NCBI RefSeq assembly: GCF_030864355.1
Contig: NC_083394.1
Location: forward strand, 2,170,001-2,234,000
Direction of reading: 5' to 3'
DNA from: Cutaneotrichosporon cavernicola
Lineage: Eukaryota > Basidiomycota > Tremellomycetes > Trichosporonales > Trichosporonaceae
DNA: 64,000 nt
Part shown: one piece after another, positions 12,421-22,381 of the stretch
Layout: every line of letters starts with the position of its first letter
Position numbering within the stretch: position 1 is the first letter of the stretch
The notes under the pieces: generated by a model
Told to the model about the DNA's origin: nothing
Seen by the model: only the letters and a program-made list of their open reading frames with translations
The model's database searches: none
Program-made: the position numbers and the translations under genes

Positions 12421-13358
12421 TGCGGATTTGTAATGATACGGCATATGCAGTTGGTTTCTTGGGGGCTACAGGTCGTGGTCGTGCTGTCCATCACCGACGT
12501 AAGATCCTAGGAGTAGTGAGGTTTGAAATAATTCAGCCGCGTTGTTAAGTGCCCGCCACAGCGCCACATGCGTGACATGGGATATGGCGGAACAGAGGAG
12601 TCTTGACTTGGCGATCAGATCAGGATAGGTCTCGGCCCAAGGAACAAAGGAACCAAGGAACAAATGAACCAAGCGACGAGAGGCACCTGCAAGTTTGATT
12701 TGTAAGCCACGGTGGATCTTGAGCATCTTCAGGACAAGTGGGCAACGTTTGTCGAGATCTGATGTAAGAACTAGCTAGTTGGTTGTGGTGTATCTGAGTG
12801 TATCTGACTGCTATATTGATCCTAACCCATGTAGTAACGCCCCAAGCCTCTCTCTGTGTTGCACTTGCGATCGAACTGTCAATGGGGTGCCTGAACTGGG
12901 ACTGTTGCGGGATTTCAATTTCGGATATATGAGACTAATGTGAGACTAATGTGAGACTAATGTGAGACTAATGTGACGCCTTGGCCTTTAGAGTGATGTG
13001 TCAGGTGTCAATGAAGGGTGACTGACCTCCACCTTCCTCCCCACTTGCCCTATCCATGGTACCCGATGGGCGACGGGGCGACGGGCTCGCAATCACTCTA
13101 TTACTCAAAGATCCCATCACACACTCCCCATCGTTACCTTTCAAACAATCATCTACCACTAATACTACTACTACTCGTCATCACACTCGTTCCCTTCCTC
13201 CTTCTTGCATCTCCTTGACGATATCCACTTGACACACTCTGTCCGAGACTCTTCCTCCCCCCAACCTTCCTCAAACGTTACCCCACACTCCCTCACCGTC
13301 ACTTGCAGCGCCTCGCGCCTCCTCCTCCCTCACAAATGTCCACATAGGAAACAACACC
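12421..13358. other. Intergenic, 938 bp
   Basis: Between two same-strand genes. It contains the 11-bp tandem array at 12931-12974, an imperfect GGAAC(C)AA-rich stretch near 12638-12672, a short CTA run near 13160-13175 and a long pyrimidine-rich leader before 13359. No open frame with fungal protein character was found. Confidence 0.45.
12931..12974. repeat. Tandem repeat, 11 bp x 4
   Basis: Four perfect consecutive copies of GAGACTAATGT, flanked by non-repeated sequence. Lies about 385 bp before the start of the next gene. Confidence 0.95.
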
Positions 13359-16300
13359 ATGGTCGACGAGCGGGCTGCGATAGCTATTACAGGGACACCC
13401 GCCGTCGCCACCGAGGTGCTCGATCCGATACCCGTCAATTCACCCATTCTCCCACCCGTCACAATGCCGCCGCAACCCGCCCCATCTCCTTGGTCCTCGC
13501 CCATCTCGGTCGTGCCACTCAACGGGAACGGCTCTGCAGACTCCGCAGGACTGAACGGAAATGGTGCCGGAGGTGGCCACGCACGGACAGGGGCCCAGGA
13601 GTTGGACGTCCCTCAACCCTCGGAGAGGACCAAGCGCTTCACGCCTGTACGCGCCCTCCACGTCGGGACGCTGTCAGTCCCTAAAGGAGTCATTGTCACC
13701 GACGCTTCTTCTCCCCCCCTTTCTGAATCGCCGCGACTTGGACCTTCTGAACGATTTGAGGGCGTAGCTTCGCCCGCCGGTCAGAGTTCGCTTGCTCCAC
13801 TTTCGCCTAGCCGACTTGGTCCGCCTGCGCCGCGCATCGCGAGACGAATGTCAAACATTGATCGTCGAGTCCGTTCGGAAGCGCTTCCTCCTCAGAAGCG
13901 ACACATGTCGATCGCCAGCACCCGCCGCCCCTCCATCCTCACAGGTGGGTATGAGAGCAGCACGGACGGCGACTCAAAGAGCGAAGCAAAGGAGGGCCTG
14001 GAACCAGGCGGCGCAATGCCTAGTCCGAGGCACTTGCGAGGCTCTGCGCTGCTCAACCATCACTCGGCTCATTTGACAGCACCTGCAAGAGGGCGACGTC
14101 GCGCACAGTCCCTCCTGGTTTCGCCACGCCCTCACGAATCCTGGTCACCCTCTACTCCCCCGGCCTCTTCTCGCCGCACTTCCCGTTTCATCCGGCCCAT
14201 CGTCGCCGGTTCACCCCTTCGCTCTCCTGCCGGTGGTCGAACCCCGACAGACTCAATGTCGCGTGCTCCCAGCGAAGCCATGTTGTTCTCACAAATACCT
14301 TCACGCATCTCTCGCAGCTTCAGTGGTGGAGGGCGTTCGCGGGAGCCGAGCGGAGGAGCAGGAGAGAACGACCGGGAAGGAGAGGATCAGCGGAAAATGG
14401 AACAACAGCAACGGGGCAACTCACTCGTCACAAAGTGGGGACACGGGCCACAACCCCCCATCGTCCTGTCTGCCGACCAGATTGAGAACTTGCTAGGTGG
14501 TGACGACGACTTCAGCTCTGCAAAGGCTCGCATGACCAAACACGCTCGTCGACAATCTTCATTCACCTCGATCGATCCACCACAACTCCCGCTGTCACAG
14601 CCACAACCAACATCCACCCCTCAAACCACTTCCTCATCCACCTTCCTACAAAACCCTCCTTCCTTTGGCATCACTCCTCCACCACTCTCCCGTCCCTACC
14701 TCGTCACTGCCCCTCCAGCCCTCACTAACGGCGAATGGGCTGGCCGTGACCGCTCCGTTTCCATCAGCTCGAGTGTCGGCACTAGCACCGCGGCTGGAAC
14801 GCCCCTTCGCATCGTCACTCCCCATCACACACGCCGACGCGCCCTCTCCACCGTCACGCTCGACAGCGACGGTGGCCATATCCCCTTCACCCACCACGTA
14901 CCAGCTGTCCTTCCAGAAGACGACGACGACGACGACGACATCGAAGAGCAAGAACTGGTACCCGAGGACACAGGCGAAGTTACTGACACGCGTGTTGACG
15001 TAGACCGCACCGCGACAGCGACCCCCAACAACGGTGGCGAGGCGACGCCCATGCTTGCGTCACTCAGTCCGATGGTGGAAGACCGGACGCACGACCAGAA
15101 AGCGCGTCGGCGGATCAGCGGGCTATTTAGCCTACGCGGAAGGAAGCGTGACATCTCGCCGCCGCCACCTGCCACACTACCACTTTTGCAAGCCACTCAT
15201 CCGCCGGTTAAGAAGCGCGCCGAGTCGGACGACCGGACACGTGATCGCGACGCGGAGATGCGCCGGGCTGAGCTCGCACGCCGCGAGGAAGAGCAGATGG
15301 AGGGTGAGCAAAGTTGCCTGGGCATCGCTGACCGCAGAACAAAGGTACAAGGCCTTACTGCTCATCAACGCGCATCCCGTTTCACAGCGACGCGCCCAGC
15401 GTGCCGCCGTGCACCTCGATGGGTACTATGCACTCGTCGATCACGGACTCGAGAACCCTCCAAAGCTCAACCTCCTGGCCATCCTGCGCTGGAAACAAAA
15501 GAACCAAGCCCAGCAGCAGGCACGTGAGAAGTGGATGCGCGAAACCGCCGACTCTTCGCATCTCGCTTCACCTCCGCTATGGCCCGGTGGACCTTCTGGC
15601 CCCGTTTCCCCGGCATCAGAGGCCATGCGCTCGCTCTCTCCAAGACATATGGGAAGTGCATATCCTCTCCCGCCTCACTCCATTGCTTCCGCCACCTCGA
15701 AGCCTGAGCAGCATACTGGCAGAAACTGGCAGTACACACTCGATGACATCCAGGGATACAACAAATCTGGGGGACGTGTTGACTTCTTCATCCCTCCGAG
15801 CATCCCTCCTCCTGAACCCATTCCGCGCGAGAGAGCCCAGTCGTTCTCCATCGGGTCCGAAGCCCAGCTCTCCATGCCTTCGACGGAGTCAGCCACGGGC
15901 CACGAGAACGACGCGTCAATCGTACCCGCACACCTTGTATCGCCGTCAACCCCTTCTCTCACTCAGCCGGTTGAATTCGCCGATGACTTCACCGACTCGG
16001 TCGCAGATGACCTGTCAAGAAGAGCGTCTCTCGAGCCTTCTCCAGGCGGGATGGCGAGCCGTCGGGGGATGTCGCGGCACCGCAGCCATCACAGCACCAG
16101 CGGACTGCCCCCACCGCGACCGATCCAGACGCTCCGCGCGCTCGGCCGGGGGGTGAAGAGCAATCTCGTTAATGCCATGACCGCCGGCCCCGTCATGACA
16201 GACAACGAGGACGAACGTCGCGGCGTAACAGCACCGTCATGGACTGTGAACAGTTCGGCCAACGGTCAGCACCAACTGACGAATGCCCACTCTCTGCGAG

Positions 16301-17541
16301 ACAGCCGTGGTCTGTTAGGGCTACGACGCTCTCACGAGCGCTATGACAACGGTGACTGGGCGGTCACATCGGACGAAGACGCCCACCCGTTTCGCCGACG
16401 GTTCCCCAGACGCGCCCCTCGAGGATTCGACAAGGCCCCTCGGCGCGTGGTAACGACAGTCGACGACGCGAACCCGTTATTCGCACGAGCGGAACAGCCT
16501 GGCGACAACAAGCAAGCTTTGGCCCGTGAGCGCAGCATGGCGGTCAAGTCCAAGCGGGCCGAGCTTGAACTCCAGGCCGAGGAGGAAAGGAGAGTTATCG
16601 AGAGCGAGATCTACGTACAGCACCAGAGGTATGTACGCATCGCTGACACGTCTGATCCAAGAAACCTGCTGGAGGCGCAGCAGCAGTTGGTGGAAGTCGA
16701 GAGGGCAGAGGCGAACATGGACAACGCCATCACGCACTTCCTTGGCCAGCTCGACGACGTCAGCGGAGTGTTCCGCACGGCGGCGGACGTCGATGTGCGG
16801 TTCGAGGGCCTTGAGGACCTGAGTCGCCCCGAGTGCCGGGCGTCGGACGACGAGACGGCGGACCAACTTAGTCCACTGGCCGTGGAATCCGACATGAATG
16901 TCTCGGACCGGAACAGGTGGGTATCTCCCCGCTCGCCGATCCGCAGACACCTGCGCCCAGGACCCTCCACCGCTGCGTCTCAAGGTCTCCCGTCCTTTGC
17001 CTATGGATTGCAGGCCTGGCCGAAGCGATCTACGCTGGACCCGACTCTGGGCGTGCTGATCAACCCCTTCCGCCGCGTCGAGCTGTCGTGTCAGAAAGCC
17101 GAGACGACGTTGCACGACATGGAGGAGCAACGTGTTTCAGCCACGCGCCAGATCCAGGAGAAGGACGCGACGATCAACGGCTTCATTGCGCAGAAGGACG
17201 CGGTACTCAACTGGGTCAAGGACGCGAATGCGAAGATCGATGAGGCCTATAGACAGAGACGCAACAAGTCGCAGCTGGTCAGCAGCGGGTTTCTCGAGAC
17301 AGTCCTGGTCCTCCCGGGTTTCGACATGGTCACCGACTTTCTCGCGCGTGCGTTCCTCATCGTGCTTTCATACTTCATCCGCCTACAACGTCTGTGGGCG
17401 TGGGCTCTTGGGCGAGGTTACCTCGCATGGGCGATAGTAGCTGCGATCATTTCCATGCTCGTCGTCTTCTACCTCGTCGGCAGCGGTGAGCTTCCCGCTA
17501 GCCCATCGCGGACGAGTTTATCTCCCATCAGTGATACATAA
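13359..17541 (+). CDS. Large disordered protein with coiled coils and C-terminal membrane anchor (unknown)
   Basis: 1371 residues from three exons (introns 15304-15337 and 16629-16661; the second is 33 nt and in frame, so its use is less certain). I do not recognise the family. Residues 1 to about 640 are Ser/Pro/Arg-rich and disordered, with an acidic run (eight Asp). A compact, likely folded block follows the first intron, with RYKALLLINAHPVSQRRAQR and a Lys-rich helix. After another disordered part come coiled coils near 1040-1110 and 1235-1290. The C-terminus has two hydrophobic segments (about 1295-1320 and 1334-1351) and a short tail, which suggests an ER or nuclear-envelope anchor with the bulk in the cytosol. 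This topology is inferred. Confidence 0.8.
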
Positions 17542-17766
17542 TATCTAGAGACTGTAGATTGGGTATCATGCTTTTTACGTTAAGTCTGTACGCATGTAAT
17601 TCAACTTGATAATAATGTCTGTCTTCCGCAGAGGAGTGTGGCGGTCTCATGGCCGTGTTTGACAGTGTGGTAATGGTCAGAAGCTCAGAAGCAACTGGGT
17701 ACATCAGTACTCATTTGCATTCTCTTTCCTATACTCATCATCGAGCTCAACCTCACCATCGTGGCT

Positions 17767-18337
17767 ATGTCGTCCGTCACCTCCGACTCCCTTGTTACAC
17801 ATACTTATACCCATCCGCCTCAGAAGACTATCGGCAGTATCAGTCGACTGCGCTCAAAAGCGGGAAAGCTCGCTCTTTGGTACGGTCTCGGTGTGACTCT
17901 TGTCGCCACCCATGACGATGTGTCATACATCCGAAGTTTCTTCACTGCCGCTCAAGACCGTCTTGGCTCCTCAGAAGTGGTCAAGGTCGAGGTCGAGGAA
18001 GCCGCACCGCGGACTCCCCGCGCCATTTATGGTATCAACCGTGCACACCGCGCAGTTGGAGGCATGTATCGGCCTCGTCTCAATTGGCACGTTCCAGTCC
18101 AGGATGACGGGACCCGTGTGTGCGTCTTTTGCCAGTACGTCGTCCCTCATTGCACAAGCTGGCGTCAGACTAGAGTATCGGCCCAGGAAGAAGGAAGGCG
18201 TTCTCTTGTCCAAGGATGAAGCGAAGGTCTTCCCGATTACCTCCACCTCCAACGCCGACATCCTTGCGCACATCATGACGCGCCACCAAGACATGGTGGG
18301 GATGGTCCATTTTCGAAAGGGAGCCGCCGACCTCTAA
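17767..18337 (+). CDS. Small protein, unknown, possible single zinc finger
   Basis: 178 residues from two exons; the intron 18135-18168 joins TGCCA to ACTAGAG in frame. No family recognised. The C-terminal half has CVFC at the exon junction and HIMTRH about 35 residues later, which could form a long-looped C2H2 site; this is only a suggestion. The 3' splice site (gctggcgtcag) departs from the CTRAY pattern. The start is the first ATG in the frame. The stop is 73 bp from the convergent capping-protein stop. Confidence 0.6.
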
Positions 18338-18410
18338 ACCCGCAGACGGCATACAATTGCCGCATAACAGGAGCCTATACCCGTATGTACATGATGCATT
18401 GTGATTACAA

Positions 18411-19875
18411 CTAAGCAAATGCCTTGGAGAGGTCACTGCCGATCGAGTACCCGCTCACCTTGTCCCAGTCGACCCGCTGGCGGGTGACGGGCAGCGCACG
18501 GCGCAGTGCACGGAACGCCTTGTCTCCGAGGCCGCTGTACACGACTCCAAGTTCAAGCTGGTACTCGGTCTCGATGCGCGCGATGCTGCTAACAATGGCA
18601 CTGGCGAGCACGGCGTCCTCGCCCTCGGGAAGCACAAACGAGGCGCGATGCTCCGTCGTAAGCTGCACGTTGCCCTGTTCGTAGTAATGCACGTCGACGC
18701 GGATAGTACCGGCGACGGACTTCGCCGCGCGATCAACGACCCAGCGGGTGCGCCATCGCCCTGTCCAGAAGTTGGACGGGTTGAAGCGGTTGCCGACGAT
18801 CTCGAGGGTGAAAGTGGGGTTCTCAAGAGGGGTGTAGACAGGCGCTGGGGGGACGGGTGAGCTCTCGGCTGCCGGCGAGGCCTCGTCGGCCTCGCGTGCG
18901 TCCTCAGCATCGTCGGCAGTGAGGGCTTGCTCGGTCTCGGTCTCGGTCTCCTTCTCCATCTCCTTCTCCGTCTCCTTCTCATCGCGTTTGGCTTGCTCGG
19001 CGGAAACCTCGTCGATCTCCTCATCGAGCGCCTCCATTCCGCCTTCGGCATCAACCTCATCCTGGGTACGGGGAACGTGCGGCCCGTCCTCCGGGGTTGG
19101 GTTATCCTCGACGCGACCGGGAATGTCGCGCTCCGACTCTACCTCCTCATCCTCCATCTCCTCCATCTCGTCCGCGCGGCTCACAGCTTCAACCTCCTCC
19201 TCGAGGGCCTGCATCCCGCCCTCGGCGTCCACCTCGTCCTCGGGAAGAGGGGTACGGGCCACGAGCGGGGTCGACTCCTCCTCCTTGCGGCCCGTCTGCT
19301 CGCTCTCGGGTTGGATGACGGGCAGGGGAATCCGGTCGGTCGACACGGAGGCGTGCCCCGAGGGAAAGTGGTTACGCGCATAGTTGCCCAGCGAGTCGGC
19401 GAGGGCTGCGCGGAAGGCCTCGTCCGCTTCGGGGAGGGTGATGGGTTGGTAGTCGCCAGGAAGGAGGGTTACGTGGTCAAACATAAATGTGCGGGCTGCG
19501 ACGTGGTCGTAGAACCGCTCGGGAGAGGTGTTTGGGACGAGAGTTGCGTCTGAGAGGAGGGACTGGTATTAGAGATATAGGCGGTGGACTAACGGAGTGA
19601 GCGTCGACGCCCTCGCTGGCAGGGTGGTTGACGACCTGCAGCTGCGCGAGGTTGTACGCGCGTAAAGCGGGTACCGCGTGAGGCATGAGCGCGTCGTCGT
19701 CTCCAATGATGGTACGGATGGCTGGGTGAGCTCAATCTCTATAGGGCGTACCATTCACTACATCGCTAAAGTCAGCTTCTATTGGGAGAGGAACGTACTT
19801 TACTTCGCCCGGAGGGCTTTGCTCGATGAACGAGACTGCGAGCTTGATGCGCTCCTCTGTGGTGAGGTCTGACAT
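18411..19875 (-). CDS. CAP1: F-actin-capping protein subunit alpha with large acidic insert
   Basis: Alpha subunit of the heterodimer that caps actin barbed ends; cytosol and cortical actin. 456 residues from four exons (introns 19798-19766, 19751-19722, 19593-19563). The N-terminus (TEERIKLAVSFIEQSPPGEV) and the C-terminal half (PTFTLEIVGNRFNPSNFWTG, then the actin-binding helix) fit CapZ alpha, normally about 260-290 residues. The extra length is an acidic, Glu-rich segment at about residues 157-317, containing two copies of a DEVDAEGGM unit. The second exon is only 14 nt (19765-19752). The frame is intact throughout. The start is divergent from the small zinc-finger gene, 187 bp away. Confidence 0.92.
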
Positions 19876-20062
19876 GGTAATTGGCGCGTTGGACGATGTC
19901 GACAACTGACATGACGAGTGACGCTGTTCTTGGCTTTTGGCTTGACCCGTTGCCCTGAGCCACGTGGTGTGCCTGGATTGTCAAAGGTGCCGTGTCCGCC
20001 TCAAAAGGATTGCTTGATCGCGTCAACTTTTCTGGAACCACACAATATCTCAATCTATCATC

Positions 20063-20481
20063 ATGGGTGGCGGAAACGTGAGTACATTGTCCCAGCTAGC
20101 ATTTCGAATTCATTCGAGCTGCGAAAAGTCAGAGGTAAGAGCTAGCTCACACCAGGGTGCAAAGTCTCAACAGGCGCGTGAGCGTAACGCGGCCAAGGCG
20201 GGCAAGGGCCCCTCGTCCCAGCTCAAGTCGAACGCGGCGGCCATGTCGATCCAGTGCAACATCTGCAAGCAGGCGTTCCAGAGCACAGCCAAGAAGCCCA
20301 TGTGAGTAAACGGGCGCAGCGGGCGGAGAGGGGAAGAGGGAAGGTGGAGAAAAGGTGGATTCACCTGATGGATGGCTGAAAAGATTCAAGACCAGCAACT
20401 GACATCAGGCTCGACCAGCACGTCGACTCCAAACACTCCAAGCAGGGCTTTGCGGCGTGCTTCCCCAACTACACTGCTTAG
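20063..20481 (+). CDS. Small zinc-finger protein (ZNF706/At2g23090-like)
   Basis: 77 residues from three exons (introns 20078-20155 and 20302-20408). The N-terminal half is basic and Ala-rich (AKSQQARERNAAKAGKG, the 4F5/SERF-like part) and the second half has one C2H2 finger, CNICKQAF through LDQHVDSKHSK. This order and size match the conserved eukaryotic family of small proteins represented by human ZNF706 and plant At2g23090, whose molecular role is poorly known. The first coding exon is only 15 nt. Confidence 0.85.
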
Positions 20482-20649
20482 GTCTGCGCGCGAGCAGGGT
20501 TTTATGTTATGTTGTTAGCTCTTACGGGTGGATCGGGCGGATTTGCGCGCCGGATACTTCCGCGTTCCGCAGCTCTACGACTTTGCGGCACTGACATCGA
20601 TCTCCTTCACTACGGACCAGATCCTACCGCTGATAGCAGACACACACAA

Positions 20650-21603
20650 TCACGCAGCGAACGCAACGACCAACTGGGATTAGCGCACCCACACCCGACT
20701 CACCCAAATAGCCTCGTCGACGAGCTTCGTGCGTTTCCGCCCACCCTTGGACCGTGCGCCGCGCCGCTCGTTCCAACTGCTCATCGCGTTCTGGCCATGT
20801 GCCGCCAAGGTGCTGAGTCCGTCGGTCCGCCCTTCGTGGGTATACTTTGCGGGCCCGAGGTAGACGTCGACTGGGAGCACGCGGTCTGCGTAAGGCCGCA
20901 GGCGGTCCAGGCCGAGTGGGAGGGGCCTGCTCTTCTCGTTATTCTTGTCCTGGTTGTCATTGCCCTCGTGCCAGTCCTTGGTGATGCCCTCCACCTCTTC
21001 GTACGCAGGCGGCTCGTCCCTCTTCTCCTCGTCGGGATACGAGTTCTCATCCAAGCACGCCAGTAGCTCCTCCGCATTCGGGGGAGGCATGCCAAGGACC
21101 TCGTGTAGTTGTGCCGTACTCAGAATTCTTTGTGAGCTCCCTCGCTCAGGTACGTACGAAGCGCGTAGACCAGCAACCGCGAAAATGAGGTTGGCACTCT
21201 CAAGTGCGTCCTTGACAGCTTTAACGCGATCTCTCGCGCCCCCAATGTGAGCGGCCGTACCGACCGCCGCCGCAGTGACAGTTCCCAGGCCGGGACTTGT
21301 CAATTCTCGCCTCTTGTTGACTTACACGAGGAGTCCGGCGGCTATGCTGCCGAGCTTGACTGCCGTCATCTGCGGCGAGGTCACCAGTGCTTGGTTTACG
21401 CAGTCGATGGCGCGGGCCATATCCACGGGATGAAGGGGAATGGCTTTGGATGACGCGCGGACAAAGGGCGCGTCCGAGTGCCATCGTTCTTGAGGGAGGA
21501 CTAGGGGCATAGAAGAGCAGGAGGTCGCGCCAGTGGTCACTGTTTGCTTGCCTGCGATTACGCCGCCGCTCGCGCGGAGGGCCATGCCTGTTAGGATGTT
21601 CAT
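20650..21603 (-). CDS. Unknown protein, 297 aa
   Basis: Three exons (introns 21325-21296 and 20703-20674). The middle carries a Gly/Ala-rich hydrophobic stretch (VKLGSIAAGLLVPGLGTVTAAAVGTAA split by the first intron) that could be a membrane segment or an amphipathic hairpin, followed by a helix-rich region and a charged tail. No family recognised. The last exon is short and adds VVAFAA before the stop; without splicing the frame would end a few codons after the donor. The start chosen is the Met following a pyrimidine-rich leader; the frame is open further upstream. Confidence 0.65.
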
Positions 21604-22381
21604 GGTGAGTGGGTGTGGGAAGGGAAGGCCAAGAGCGGCTGTTCTTAATGAGTGGGAGGATCCATGACATGTACTGTACGGAATGCAAAGGGCGCCACCG
21701 CCATCTACCTCATAAATACACATGGGCTCCATTTACCGCCCTTTATCGCCCACGCCCAGGTATTTCAACCTCGCCCGTCTCCCCCGACCCCGTTTTAATC
21801 ACACGACGACGAACCTAACGTCGACTTACCCAGATCGACTGGCCAAGAAGCTTGTTCGCATCCTTAGTCTTGCCCCTCGCGAGGGCCTTACATCCGCGCC
21901 GCTCATTCTTCTCTGTCTTCTTAGCCTGTCCCTTCGCACCCCAGTTTGCCATCCCGTCGCTGGATCCTTTGTAGATGTAGTTGACGTGCGGGAGGGGTAT
22001 GACGGGAATGATTCTGGTAGACCATATTCTGTACTGGCACCACTTTGATATCACTTTGGCGTCAATGCTGTGTGTGTCACAACAGACGATCCGGCCCACG
22101 AGCCATTCTTGCTTTTCCCTGTCGTCCAGACGTTCGAGACATTAAATTGTGTCAATTCTCTTCTCACACATTCAAGAGAGCAAGAGAGAGCTATTCCAGT
22201 CCTTGCAACCAAAATCTCCTGTAGTTATCATCTGTAAGATGCCAAAGTCAGTTCTCGGCTAGTTCCGACGCGTTTTCGTCTGCGGAACATCCGATGACGC
22301 AATGGTTGACTGGACTTGGAGTGTTGTGCCTCCACCTCACGATCCGCGTCGCAACATTACCTTTGACAATGTCCATTCACC
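21604..22381. other. Divergent intergenic region, 778 bp
   Basis: Between the unknown gene on the minus strand and SNM1 on the plus strand. A Lys-rich minus-strand frame at about 21815-22000 (from an ATG near 21950) ends at a good gtaagt donor, but no matching acceptor or following exon was found, so it is not called. A short GAGA-rich stretch lies near 22165-22190. Confidence 0.4.

Noticed and set aside
21815..22099. Minus-strand Lys-rich frame ending at a gtaagt donor
   Set aside because: No acceptor or following exon found and no recognised protein; left as part of the intergenic region.
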